In this document: positions 8,534 to 16,237 of the stretch, piece by piece | How positions within the stretch are numbered: position 1 is the stretch's first letter | Layout of the letters: every line of letters begins with the position of its first letter | Origin: a virus | Length of the DNA stretch: 38,368 bases | Virus record (IMG/VR): IMGVR_UViG_3300025009_000250 | Span: 1 to 38,368 of that record | Direction: 5' to 3' (one strand) | Program-made: the position numbers and the translations under genes | The notes under the pieces: generated by a model | Databases searched by the model: none | What the model was told of the DNA's origin: nothing | What the model saw: the letters and a program-made list of their open reading frames with translations, nothing else

Positions 8534-10093
8534 TTAATACAAATCGTCTGGCACGATTTCACTCTTATATTTTAATCCTATTATTACTCCAATGTCCCCA
8601 GTTGTTCCGCCGACCGCCGCCGAACTTTCAATCCTAAAAGTTATTTCTTTATAAGCAGGCAAGGCATCACCCGAACTTTCTATATTGATAGCTGATTTTC
8701 TCAAAGAATTAGCCGTTGTATTTGTAAGAATAGTTGTAAAAGAAGTTTCTTCGTCTTTTTTGTATTTTACGACTACGCTTCCATTGGCGGGCAATGCTTC
8801 GTGTAAAACAGTAATGCCGTGAAGTTTTTTTGTGGTGGAACTATCCCCTTCATTCAAGATAACAGTTTCATAAACAGCCGTTACAGCGTGAAGATTGGTG
8901 TCATCAGTCTTGCTTACGGCGTGAGTTCCGCCGTCTTCATAAGTGATAAACATAAAATCCCCTACAAGTATAAAATTGAAAACAATATCCGCTGCCAATG
9001 GAGCAACATCATTATTCCAAGTCCTGTCCATCGCCAATGAGAATGTTCCCGATTTTGTTCTCCCGATTTTCCAAACACCGTGTTCAATCGCTCCGTTAAG
9101 AGTAATTTTCATTGAAAAATAAAGATAATTATTTACCTTTTGTTTGGCTAATGGCGTATCAGTTGAGCCGAAAGTTGTTTCATTGACTATTTCTTTAAAT
9201 GTTACAGGTTTGCTTCCGGCATAGTATTTAAAAACCACTTTTTGTTCGAAGTTGAGCGAAGAAGTCCCGACATAAGATATTCCGATTAAATAGCCCTCTA
9301 TTTCCTCTAAAACAGTCAAATTGCCTTCGCCCCACGGAATACTTTGAGAAAGTATGGTGGTGGTTTCGTCCCTGTTCCAAAGATAAACGATTGATTCTCC
9401 CACTCCCGAAAGCGGAGAGCAAGCAATGGCAAGATAATTTCCATATTCAGAGATGGAAGTGATTTTAAGGTGAGAGGGTAAAGTAAGGGCTACCGCCGTC
9501 CAGCTTCCGTTATCATTTTTGGCTATCTTGTTATCATAAGGAATATAAAGAATATCGTCTTTGGAATGGACAAGTCCTTGAGCCAGCGAAGTAAAAGCAA
9601 CAGTCAAAGCAGATTCGGCGAAAGTTGCCGCCCCTGTCGGGTCATAAGCCCAAATAGCCGAGCCGGCTGTCGCCGAAGTCCCTCGCCCACCATAAATCAA
9701 ACCTGTTTTTTTATAAAAGACAAAAAGTTCAAACCAAGAAAAAGTATTGGTGGACTGATTGTTGGCTGTGTTCGCCCAAGCATTGTCGTCTAAATCAGTC
9801 GCCGCTCCTGTTGTTAAATTTTTATACAAAACTTCGGCATTGGTTACACCCGATTTTACTCCAAGAGCATAAAGCGAATAAGTCGTCCCTGTCCGCAAAG
9901 CTACGCAAAAATTCTTTTTTTTGCTGGTAGTCGGAGCGTCATCTCCGCTTTCCGAACTTCTAAAAGGGACTAATTTGTGTTTATAAGTATGAGCGTCAAA
10001 GTTTTTTAATAATTGAGAATAGCGAGTGTCTTCCTCTCGCGATTCGTTGGTCATACCAAGACTGAAATCGGTTATTTGTTTAGTGATTATCAT
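8534..10093 (-). CDS. Probable beta-propeller tail nozzle/hub protein
   Basis: 519 residues. The start MIITKQITDFSLGMTNESREEDTR introduces a beta-rich protein with repeated blade-like units (YSLYALG, LIYGGRGT, DILYIPYD, NYLAIACS, YLWNRDE, FMFITYEDG). The segment QLLKNFDAHTYKHKLVPFR resembles the opening of podovirus structural proteins placed just after the head-tail adaptor. By analogy with T7 gp12 or P22 gp10 it could form the tail nozzle. Gene order (adaptor, small proteins, this gene, ejection proteins) supports this. No enzymatic motif is seen. Assignment rests on fold impression and synteny. Confidence 0.5.
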   Translation of the reverse strand: MIITKQITDFSLGMTNESREEDTRYSQLLKNFDAHTYKHKLVPFRSSESGDDAPTTSKKKNFCVALRTGTTYSLYALGVKSGVTNAEVLYKNLTTGAATDLDDNAWANTANNQSTNTFSWFELFVFYKKTGLIYGGRGTSATAGSAIWAYDPTGAATFAESALTVAFTSLAQGLVHSKDDILYIPYDNKIAKNDNGSWTAVALTLPSHLKITSISEYGNYLAIACSPLSGVGESIVYLWNRDETTTILSQSIPWGEGNLTVLEEIEGYLIGISYVGTSSLNFEQKVVFKYYAGSKPVTFKEIVNETTFGSTDTPLAKQKVNNYLYFSMKITLNGAIEHGVWKIGRTKSGTFSLAMDRTWNNDVAPLAADIVFNFILVGDFMFITYEDGGTHAVSKTDDTNLHAVTAVYETVILNEGDSSTTKKLHGITVLHEALPANGSVVVKYKKDEETSFTTILTNTTANSLRKSAINIESSGDALPAYKEITFRIESSAAVGGTTGDIGVIIGLKYKSEIVPDDLY

Positions 10094-10111
10094 TTTACTT
10101 AAAATTAAGGA

Positions 10112-11110
10112 TTAAGGCTTGGCACAAATTGCATAAACAGTTAAGGTTCCGGCATTACAAGTCCCCAAAGAAACTGAATGGCACCGCAACACTCCCACCC
10201 ACGCTGTATTGGAAGAAGGATAACTTTCTTGCATTCTATATCCTGTATTAGAACCCCAACTTAAGCCGCCGCCCATAACATTTTTTCCTGCGGTGCAAGA
10301 AGTGGTAACGCTTGTATCCCCATTGTCCGAAGTGGCCAATGCGCCAGTATTGGTTACTCTCTCATACCCATTCAAACACCCGACACAAGTTCCTGATACG
10401 GTCAAATTGGTCGTGGAAGCGTTATTAGACACGACTAAATTTCCCGAGAATGTGGATGTGGCGTTTGTTGTTGTGGCGTTGATTATATTCGCCGTTATTG
10501 TTCCCGCCACTCCGAGAGAGGTAAAAGGCGAGGTTGTGCCTATTCCGACATCGCCCACAAATGTCGTGCTGGCGGAAGTGAAACGAGAACCGCCCGTCCA
10601 GTTATAATAAATCGCCGTGTCTACCGCCGAAGTTTGCCACGATGGAGCAGTTCCCGCTCCATTGGAAGTTAGATATTGCCCAGTCGTTCCCAACCCCGAA
10701 ACTATACCGATGTTGCCCGTTCCATTGCCTAAAAGCAACTGGTTGGCGGCCAGTGTGGTGCTTCCCGTGCCTCCTTTGGCGGTCAAAATAGCCGTTCCGC
10801 TCCAAGTTCCCGAAGTGATGGTCCCAACAGTGGCGAGAGCAGATGCGGAAGTTAGCCCTGATAAGGTAGTGATTAAAGGCAAGGTAGTGGTGGATATTTC
10901 AATTTTTCCATTATTAAGAGCCGTAAAGTTGTCATTTATAGTTGTTCGGGAATTTTTAAGCGTGTCGGTAGATTGAATAGTTGTTATTGATGTTCCTAAA
11001 CGAGGAATTGCCTTTGTTTCAAGATATTTTAAGGGAACATAATTTTGAACAGCGAAAAAAGAGGCAAAAGTGATAACGGCGGAAAGGACTATGTTAATCA
11101 AGATATTCAT
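10112..11110 (-). CDS. Membrane-anchored fibre-like protein
   Basis: 332 residues from ATG 11110, whose A is shared with the TGA of the upstream gene. Residues 1-24 (MNILINIVLSAVITFASFFA) form a membrane or signal segment. Next come a region found in fibres (SRTTINDNFTALNNGK), a GGTGSTTLAANQLLLGNGTG repeat unit, GIGTTSP, and STTNLTVSGTCVGC with a cysteine pair. The C-terminal roughly 90 residues are a separate domain with several Cys (SVTTSCTAGKNVMGGG, AICAKP). The repeat style is that of Patescibacteria surface proteins. It may be a displayed adhesin or tail fibre; the N-terminal hydrophobic segment favours export. Confidence 0.6.
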   Translation of the reverse strand: MNILINIVLSAVITFASFFAVQNYVPLKYLETKAIPRLGTSITTIQSTDTLKNSRTTINDNFTALNNGKIEISTTTLPLITTLSGLTSASALATVGTITSGTWSGTAILTAKGGTGSTTLAANQLLLGNGTGNIGIVSGLGTTGQYLTSNGAGTAPSWQTSAVDTAIYYNWTGGSRFTSASTTFVGDVGIGTTSPFTSLGVAGTITANIINATTTNATSTFSGNLVVSNNASTTNLTVSGTCVGCLNGYERVTNTGALATSDNGDTSVTTSCTAGKNVMGGGLSWGSNTGYRMQESYPSSNTAWVGVLRCHSVSLGTCNAGTLTVYAICAKP

Positions 11111-11301
11111 CAATTTTTATTTTCATTGGTAATGGTTAAACTGTTTTTTGTTTCTCTGGCTAAAACAACACCCGACACATCCCAAGTTCCTGTCGCTTCA
11201 TTCCAAGTATAATCAGCGTCATCCCAAGTAACATTGGCGACTTTATTTTCATTGGTAATGGTTAAATTATTTTTTGTTTCTGGTGTAATTGTGATTGCCA
11301 T
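11110..11301 (-). CDS. Small virion-module protein made of a duplicated segment
   Basis: 63 residues. ETKNNLTITNENK near the start is repeated as ETKNSLTITNENK near the end, flanking a Trp-rich centre (VTWDDADYTWNEATGTWD). The DNA shows the same duplication (11117-11155 and 11243-11281, three differences in 39 bases). The centre resembles short WxxAxxxW beta repeats of phage tail proteins. It lies between the adaptor gene (4 bases upstream) and the anchored fibre gene. Function unknown. Confidence 0.6.
   Translation of the reverse strand: MAITITPETKNNLTITNENKVANVTWDDADYTWNEATGTWDVSGVVLARETKNSLTITNENKN
11117..11281. repeat. 39-bp direct repeat pair inside a small gene
   Basis: 11117-11155 and 11243-11281 match at 36 of 39 positions; the three differences are adjacent. 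The copies code for the same peptide at the two ends of a 63-residue protein, suggesting a recent internal duplication. Confidence 0.85.
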
Positions 11302-11305
11302 ATAT

Positions 11306-12055
11306 TTATCTAAATGAAATACGCTCCATTCCTATTATATTTCTTCTGTCTTTCTGCCGTGAAGCATAATGTTTCAATAAAGTTTTTTTCATTTCAATGG
11401 TTTTGTTTTGATACATAACAACCCTGTCTTTTTTATATGCCATACAATGCGGAATAGAAGCCATATAAGCCAAAATGACGTGATGAGTTGAAGGAAGTCC
11501 CGGCTCGGTTGTGTCAGCCGCAGTTGTTGAAACAGCAATAAATAATTGGGCGGTTCTTTTGAATTTTATTTTTAAGCCATTGGTAAGGGTTGCATAAGTC
11601 GCTGTCGGAGAATTGCTTAAAATAATAGTGTCGCCGAATATATCATAATGAGTGGGCAATCCATCTTTGGCGGTATAAGCAGAACCATTAAAAGTTATGT
11701 TAAAAGTTTCCTCAAAAGTCTTCCCTTCTTCCGCCGAATCAAAAGGAGTAAGTCTTCTAAAATATCCGTTTAAATCCAAAACGCTTATTTCTTCAATTTG
11801 CAGATATTCACTAGCAAAAGAATAACTGATTTGTCCGCTAACTAAATTGCCTGTGCCAAATGGCGTGGTGGTATAATTAGTGTCATCATATTGCCAAGTT
11901 CCATCAGCGTTTATAATATCTCCAACCAATTCTTCCAAAGAATTATTCACTCGGGAAGTTTTTGCCAAACGGGTGTAAGAAGTGTCATTGGAATCGCAAA
12001 GACGGTCAATTTCTTGGCAAATTCCCTGTTTAGTTGTGTCGTCGTAAAAAGTCAC
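11306..12055 (-). CDS. Probable head-tail adaptor (connector) protein
   Basis: 249 residues starting at GTG 12055 (MTFYDDTTKQGICQEIDRLC); no ATG lies near. The N-terminal half is helical. The middle is beta-rich (SEYLQIEEISVLDLNG, LPTHYDIFGDTIILSNSP). The end is helical with a conserved-looking LPSTHHVILAYMASIPHCMAY. This size, layout and position after the capsid genes match connector or adaptor proteins of the gp6, gp4 or gp11 type, which dock under the portal. Assignment is by synteny and general pattern. Confidence 0.55.
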   Translation of the reverse strand: MTFYDDTTKQGICQEIDRLCDSNDTSYTRLAKTSRVNNSLEELVGDIINADGTWQYDDTNYTTTPFGTGNLVSGQISYSFASEYLQIEEISVLDLNGYFRRLTPFDSAEEGKTFEETFNITFNGSAYTAKDGLPTHYDIFGDTIILSNSPTATYATLTNGLKIKFKRTAQLFIAVSTTAADTTEPGLPSTHHVILAYMASIPHCMAYKKDRVVMYQNKTIEMKKTLLKHYASRQKDRRNIIGMERISFR

Positions 12056-12104
12056 GTTATTTTTTATTTACCTTACCTTTATAATTATTCCTTTATTCAT
12101 ATTC

Positions 12105-12710
12105 TTAATATAAATACTCCCCTAAATGTCCAATCTTGATACTCGGGTCTACCCATATATCATACCCGGCGTCTCTGGCGGTGTTGCAAAACCACACATC
12201 CTCTCCCAGAGCCAAAGCTCCCTGCGAATCCCGGCCAAAATTAAACCAAGGGGCGCCAAGCGGACGGAATTTGCTTGTAAAAATAGCCAAGTCTATAAGC
12301 AATAAACCAGCTCCGGTGTGCTTCACTTTGAAGAGTTCGGTTTCAGACTCTTCTCCCAATGGTTCATAAAGCCATTTAACGGGAAATTCTCTTTTTTTGT
12401 ATTTAACTCCGACAATTTCTTTTTTATGAGCCAATAATCTTAAAATCGTGTCTTCGGGGAAAATCATATCCGAATCCACGAAAAGAATATGTGTCCCGCC
12501 GTTTTTAATAGCCTCATTTACGAGCCAAGTCCTATTGCTCACGATGTCGCAAGAGCGTCTTAATATCATATCTATCACAAGCCCCCCCGCTCCGATAATA
12601 CAACCCCCTATGGCTTGAGCGGTTAAAGCCCTCATAGCATCAGTATCAGATACTGGAACTCCAATGACGACTTTTATTTCTTTCTTTATTTCTTTTTTAT
12701 TATTTGTCAT
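12105..12710 (-). CDS. GT-A fold glycosyltransferase in the head module
   Basis: 201 residues from ATG 12710 (MTNNKKEIKK). Upstream in-frame codons translate to an implausible leader. Motifs: VVIGVPVSD at the start of the Rossmann-like half, a HILFVDSDMIFPEDT segment with the DxD-type metal site, IVGVKYKKREFP, and a late ALGEDVWFCNTARDAGYDIW matching the acceptor/ED region of GT-A enzymes. It probably transfers a sugar from a nucleotide-sugar. Location between the major capsid gene and the adaptor suggests virion protein or phage-DNA glycosylation, or host surface change; none can be chosen from sequence. Confidence 0.75.
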   Translation of the reverse strand: MTNNKKEIKKEIKVVIGVPVSDTDAMRALTAQAIGGCIIGAGGLVIDMILRRSCDIVSNRTWLVNEAIKNGGTHILFVDSDMIFPEDTILRLLAHKKEIVGVKYKKREFPVKWLYEPLGEESETELFKVKHTGAGLLLIDLAIFTSKFRPLGAPWFNFGRDSQGALALGEDVWFCNTARDAGYDIWVDPSIKIGHLGEYLY

Positions 12711-12776
12711 ATTCTTATTTTGTTCTAAAAAAGGAAATTTTATTACATCTAAATAAAAATTCTTTATATTTGGGCT

Positions 12777-12801
12777 GGGAAGGAGAGATAACCTCCTTCC
12801 C
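12777..12801 (-). other. Nine-base-pair hairpin after the capsid gene
   Basis: Arms 12777-12785 (GGGAAGGAG) and 12793-12801 (CTCCTTCCC) pair perfectly around a 7-base loop, between the capsid stop (12872) and the glycosyltransferase start (12710). No T-run follows on the minus strand. It may be a weak terminator or an mRNA-stabilising end that lets the capsid gene be expressed more than the next gene. Confidence 0.5.
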
Positions 12802-12871
12802 ACTTTCGTCTGCCGAACCCAAGTTCCTGTTCACAAGACAGAGATGAAAAACAAACTATATGACATCCAAA

Positions 12872-13777
12872 TCACGAAACATTAATGTCATATACAATCG
12901 GTTTCAGATTGGTCGGAATCAATAATCCATAATCCAAACGAGTATGGATTTGTGTTCCCGACAAAGAACCGGCCGTTGAGCTTGCCGGCATTTCCGCCTT
13001 AAAAATCTTTCCGTAAGTGCTGGTCAAGATTCCAAGCTTCTGCACTTTGCGAACTCCGCCAAAAAGGTGATTCGCAGTATGAGAAGTTGAAACATAGTGG
13101 AATAAGCCAAGCACTTCTTTGCCTATTCTGCCTTTCCCGCCATCACGAAGAGCTTCATCAGCGAATTGATACCCATTGGCCTGCATATAGGTAACAAGGA
13201 ATGTCCAGTCGGCTGGTCTCCACTCCATAAATCCGCCGTTTTCTAAATACAGATCAAATCCATTGGCAGTCTGAATTTGCTCTATAATTCCACGACAGAT
13301 GTCATCTACATTGTTTGCGTTCACAGTGATTTGGGTAGAAGCAAGTCCTAAGGCCCCCGCTCCCGTATCGCCGAAATCAGTCCAATTAGTATGATTACCA
13401 AGTGAAATAGCTTGCGCTCTTTCGTTAATTTTCTTTCCTAGAAGCGTTCCCATATCAGCCATTTTTGCGTAATTTGATTGCGCCTGATCAGCGTAATCAA
13501 TATACACAGAATCAATTTCCGCAGTAACGATTGAGAGTGTCTCATTCGTCTGGGTTACATCAACAAATGGGATGACATTTGAGAGGGTAGAGCGACCCGC
13601 CGCCGTATTGGTGAGGGTTGCCACTGCTGGCTCATTTGAGGTGCTTATAAGGGGAAAATTATATGTTTGAGCGTCTGTATAGACCACATCGCACACATCT
13701 TTCCAATTCTGAGGTTTATCAAGCCTTCGGGCGATTTTATTCTCCCACAGAGCTTGATAAATAATAGTGCTAGCCAT
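12872..13777 (-). CDS. Major capsid protein (HK97-type, probable)
   Basis: 301 residues (MASTIIYQALWENKIARRLDK...). It follows a charged scaffold-type gene and precedes head-tail connection genes. Content fits a capsid protein: an N-terminal arm, a long helical segment (SNYAKMADMGTLLGKKINERA, about 115-135), then a beta/alpha body with WTFLVTYMQANGYQFADEAL and a C-terminal LDYGLLIPTNLKPIVYDINVS. No cysteine-rich or enzymatic motif. ATG 13777 is used; the 5' flank contains tandem CCAAGTAG-type repeats. Length is typical of a processed or delta-less HK97-fold subunit. Confidence 0.75.
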   Translation of the reverse strand: MASTIIYQALWENKIARRLDKPQNWKDVCDVVYTDAQTYNFPLISTSNEPAVATLTNTAAGRSTLSNVIPFVDVTQTNETLSIVTAEIDSVYIDYADQAQSNYAKMADMGTLLGKKINERAQAISLGNHTNWTDFGDTGAGALGLASTQITVNANNVDDICRGIIEQIQTANGFDLYLENGGFMEWRPADWTFLVTYMQANGYQFADEALRDGGKGRIGKEVLGLFHYVSTSHTANHLFGGVRKVQKLGILTSTYGKIFKAEMPASSTAGSLSGTQIHTRLDYGLLIPTNLKPIVYDINVS

Positions 13778-13823
13778 TGTGTTTTATTGTCTTTTTAAAG
13801 ACTAATTTGCTAATACAAGCGAT

Positions 13824-13862
13824 TAGCTCCAAGTAGCTCCAAGTAGTCCAAGTAGCTCCAAG
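13824..13862. repeat. Tandem 10-bp repeats between scaffold and capsid genes
   Basis: TAGCTCCAAG occurs at 13824-13833, 13834-13843 and 13853-13862, with a 9-base variant (TAGTCCAAG) at 13844-13852. A degenerate fifth unit runs into the end of the scaffold gene. The array forms most of the 85-base gap before the capsid gene. It may be a slippage product, a protein-binding array or an mRNA element; nothing distinguishes these. Confidence 0.8.
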
Positions 13863-14447
13863 TTAGTGCCAAGAAGGTTTATTTCTATTCCCTTTGGCTG
13901 TTACCGCATCGGTTACTTTTGATGCTAATTCAAAGTCCTTTGGCAAAATACCGGTTTCTTCAAATTTGACTATCGCCGAAGATATATCGCCTGATACATC
14001 CCCGCCTCGCCTAGTAGAACTTGGTATCGCAGATTTGACATCTTTTTCTGCTTTCAAGTAAGCCAGTTTAGCTATCACATAATCATCTTTCAAAACTTCT
14101 CTGAGGGTTTGACCCGTTTTTTGAATAACTTTCTGAATAACGGTTATGCTTTCGCTGTCTGTAATTCCCTTTAAGTCAAGATAGTCTAACTGCGTTTCGT
14201 CTAATTCGCCTGTCTTTGGTTGGCTTAGCGTTTCTTTTGAACCCGCCACAACTCCGACCGCTTTTCTAGCATCCGCTAGTTCTTTTTTGAGAGTTTTTGT
14301 TCGCTCTCTTTGAGAAATAGCTTTGTGTTGGAGTTTCTCCGCTTCCGCCTTCCAGTCGGTAGTGTCATCTTCTCCTTCCTCAACTACGGGAAGGTCTAAA
14401 GTTTCTTCCACCTCTACAATTTCTCCTGCTTCATTTTTTGTTTCCAT
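13863..14447 (-). CDS. Probable scaffolding protein
   Basis: 194 residues, very acidic at the N terminus (EVEETLDLPVVEEGEDDTTD), then a predicted coiled coil (about 30-65, KAEAEKLQHKAISQRERTKT), a helical middle, and a basic end (AKGNRNKPSWH). This acidic-coil-basic layout directly upstream of the major capsid gene is characteristic of capsid scaffolding proteins. No protease motif is present. ATG 14447 has no classical Shine-Dalgarno. A sequence close to TTGACA lies about 50 bases upstream, but no convincing -10 goes with it. Confidence 0.65.
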   Translation of the reverse strand: METKNEAGEIVEVEETLDLPVVEEGEDDTTDWKAEAEKLQHKAISQRERTKTLKKELADARKAVGVVAGSKETLSQPKTGELDETQLDYLDLKGITDSESITVIQKVIQKTGQTLREVLKDDYVIAKLAYLKAEKDVKSAIPSSTRRGGDVSGDISSAIVKFEETGILPKDFELASKVTDAVTAKGNRNKPSWH

Positions 14448-14574
14448 AGAATGATAACTTTAATTATTGACTAATGTGCTACTGTGCTCATTTTGTCAAA
14501 CAGTTTTGTTTGAGACTGAAAACTCGTTGATAATTTTATTTATACGGAACTATAACCGTAATTCACTTTTTTAA

Positions 14575-14599
14575 GGGTGAGTGATAACACCCGTTTTTT
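14575..14599 (+). terminator. Rightward terminator-like hairpin at the end of the collagen-like gene
   Basis: GGGTG (14575-14579) pairs with CACCC (14588-14592), and TTTTTT follows at 14594-14599 on the plus strand. The T-run overlaps the stop codon of the leftward collagen-like gene. The polarity would stop rightward, antisense transcription. No rightward gene is seen nearby, so the role is uncertain. Confidence 0.35.
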
Positions 14600-15266
14600 A
14601 ATCCGCTTCGGTAAATTCATTGAAGATAATTGTTGTAGTGTTTGCCGCTTCACGAATTAAAGTCAATTCTCCCCAATCAAGCCCATTTAAAATCAAATCT
14701 CCGCCAGTCGCTTCCGCATATTGCAAATCAACACTGGCATTTTGCGCCTCCAAAGTAATCGTGGCTGTCGCCGTTGAAGAAGCATTGCGAAGATAAACTT
14801 TTGCCACATCTCCCACATTTGGCACATATCCGTGAGTGGATGTTGCGTTAAAGGTGATAGTCGTATTTACATTGGGTGTCCAATCAACATAAGTGGGTAA
14901 TCCGTTGAAATCCTTTTGGATAGTGGTATATGTCGCCGCCGTTGAAGTTGTCGCCAAACGCCCGCCAGATGTAACTCCTCCATTTAAAAACATATGAAAA
15001 TATACATCCGGGCCCGAAACCGCCCCTAATCTTTCAGGCATACCAACTGCTCCTGTTGCGCCTCTGTCGCCCTTAAATCCTTGAAAGCCTCTTTCACCTT
15101 GAATACCTCTATCGCCCTTTACTCCACTCAATCCCCGTTCACCTTGCGAACCTTGAACACCTTGAACTCCTTGAACACCTTGCAAACCAACCTTTCCTTC
15201 TTTGACAACTCCCGTGATCCCTACCGCAAGTGCTACTATCGCAATAAATCCTATTATTTTATTCAT
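14598..15266 (-). CDS. Collagen-like protein with N-terminal membrane segment
   Basis: 222 residues. Residues 1-20 (MNKIIGFIAIVALAVGITGV) are a signal or anchor segment. About 24-75 is an uninterrupted Gly-X-Y tract (GLQGVQGVQG, GERGLSGVKGDRG, GATGAVG), long enough for a collagen triple helix. The C-terminal part is Thr/Ala-rich beta structure (GDVAKVYLRNASSTATATI) and should trimerise the stalk. Phage collagen-like proteins usually form fibres. Here the gene lies between portal and scaffold and has an export-type N terminus, so a displayed surface stalk is also possible. It overlaps the end of a 38-codon gene by 8 bases. Confidence 0.75.
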   Translation of the reverse strand: MNKIIGFIAIVALAVGITGVVKEGKVGLQGVQGVQGVQGSQGERGLSGVKGDRGIQGERGFQGFKGDRGATGAVGMPERLGAVSGPDVYFHMFLNGGVTSGGRLATTSTAATYTTIQKDFNGLPTYVDWTPNVNTTITFNATSTHGYVPNVGDVAKVYLRNASSTATATITLEAQNASVDLQYAEATGGDLILNGLDWGELTLIREAANTTTIIFNEFTEAD

Positions 15267-15375
15267 TTTGTTTTTTTGTTTTTTTGCCGACCTTTGTTTC
15301 TAATTTTACTTCTTTCTCTTCTTGCTCTCTCAATTTGTCTTTCAAACTTTTTCTTCTGAATTTATTGACACTCAT
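15259..15375 (-). CDS. Small basic protein upstream of collagen-like gene
   Basis: 38 residues (MSVNKFRRKSLKDKLREQEE...), highly charged, with K-rich ends (KVGKKTKKQNE). It runs from ATG 15375 to TAA 15259 and overlaps the start of the collagen-like gene by 8 bases, implying translational coupling. It fills the gap between two surface-type genes. It contains the AAGGTCGG motif as codons for KVG. No family recognised; it could be only a coupling leader. Confidence 0.5.
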   Translation of the reverse strand: MSVNKFRRKSLKDKLREQEEKEVKLETKVGKKTKKQNE

Positions 15376-15398
15376 TTTTTTAAATTAACTAATAATAT

Positions 15399-15842
15399 TT
15401 ATCTAAACTCTGTCGCTGTTATCGTGGTGCTGGCGGCTACTCCCAACACAATCATTCTTCCGCAACCATAAATTCCAGCATCATACGCCACAGTCGTGGA
15501 CGCTCCTTGCCAATGCCCCGCCATTGAGGTGATTGTGGTGCTCGCTAAATCCCCGTTAGTCGGATCGCCGTAAAGCACCATTATTGCTTGACCGGCCGTA
15601 GACAACACTCTTGTTACGCAGGAAGTATTTCTAGTAAATACCGTCTTTTTCTCTTGCGGGCCGACTGTGGTGGTCGTGGCAACCGCTAATACGCTATAAA
15701 GCCCTTGTGGCGCTCCTTTTAACACCACCGGCAACACTGCTGGTTCAGATTTAAACACTCCATACATCACAATAACCAGACTAACCAGTATTGCCGCATA
15801 TATAACCATTATTGCCACATATATATTTTTTTCTGTTTTCAT
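15399..15842 (-). CDS. Membrane-anchored small surface-type protein
   Basis: 147 residues from ATG 15842 (MKTEKNIYVAIMVIYAAILV). Residues 8-29 form one membrane helix. The exposed part is Thr/Val/Ala-rich beta structure with two cysteines (NTSCVTRVLS ... GIYGCGRMIVLGVAASTTITATEF). Its end resembles the C-terminal domain of the neighbouring collagen-like protein. It is preceded by a long structured leader with a terminator-like stem, so expression may be controlled by attenuation. The upstream in-frame extension runs through that leader and is rejected as coding. No known family. Confidence 0.6.
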   Translation of the reverse strand: MKTEKNIYVAIMVIYAAILVSLVIVMYGVFKSEPAVLPVVLKGAPQGLYSVLAVATTTTVGPQEKKTVFTRNTSCVTRVLSTAGQAIMVLYGDPTNGDLASTTITSMAGHWQGASTTVAYDAGIYGCGRMIVLGVAASTTITATEFR

Positions 15843-15855
15843 TTTTTTGTTACTA

Positions 15856-15990
15856 ATAAAAAAGCCGACCTTAATAATGTGGCGGCTCCAAGTTCTCCAC
15901 ATAATCGTTCAGTGAAACCGCCAAGTTTTTCTGAACGATTATGTGGAGAACTAAAAAATCTAATTTAATTATATCACATATTTAATTATA
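15856..15990 (-). promoter_or_regulatory. Structured leader: 22-bp hairpin followed by terminator-like stem
   Basis: Perfect 22-bp arms at 15891-15912 and 15931-15952 enclose an 18-base loop. Just downstream in the transcript a second stem (AGCCG...CGGCT, within 15862-15888) is followed by TTTTTT, an intrinsic-terminator shape, 15-20 bases before the ATG at 15842. The large loop contains TGGCGGTTT, able to pair for nine positions (two G.U) with GAGCCGCCA, the 5' arm of the terminator. Two copies of TTTAATTATA (15964-15973, 15981-15990) supply TATAAT-like -10 elements upstream. The structure is seen; switch behaviour is inferred. Confidence 0.55.
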
Positions 15991-16006
15991 ACATATTTTA
16001 TAAAAA

Positions 16007-16237
16007 TCAACGAGCGGGATTTCCAGTAATCGGATTTTCTTTGAATGTCTTGTGCGTGGATATTTCTTTGAAAGCGTTTTTAAGCAATTCTTTGCCATCT
16101 AATCTAGCCCTGACTTTTTCTGCCAAATTAAGAGTATCTGAATTTATATCATCAAGAGAAAAATGTTTTTCAATCGTTTTTTTTACGGCATCAAAAAGAT
16201 TTTGATTGTCGGCTAGTTGTTTAAGAATTTCTGTCAT
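16007..16237 (-). CDS. Small helical protein downstream of portal
   Basis: 76 residues (MTEILKQLADNQNLFDAVKK...), wholly helical and charged, ending ENPITGNPAR. ATG 16237 overlaps the portal stop (ATGA), so it is translated with the portal gene. A large hairpin follows it downstream. Function unknown; small helical proteins in this position are sometimes head accessory factors. Confidence 0.6.
   Translation of the reverse strand: MTEILKQLADNQNLFDAVKKTIEKHFSLDDINSDTLNLAEKVRARLDGKELLKNAFKEISTHKTFKENPITGNPAR

Noticed and set aside
13824-13862. Possible CRISPR-like array
   Set aside because: Units are 10 bases in direct tandem without spacers. No cas genes or other repeat arrays are present anywhere in the window.
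14448-14570. TTGACA-like promoter before the scaffold gene
   Set aside because: TTGACA is present on the minus strand but no acceptable -10 follows at 16-18 bases, so it is not listed as a promoter.
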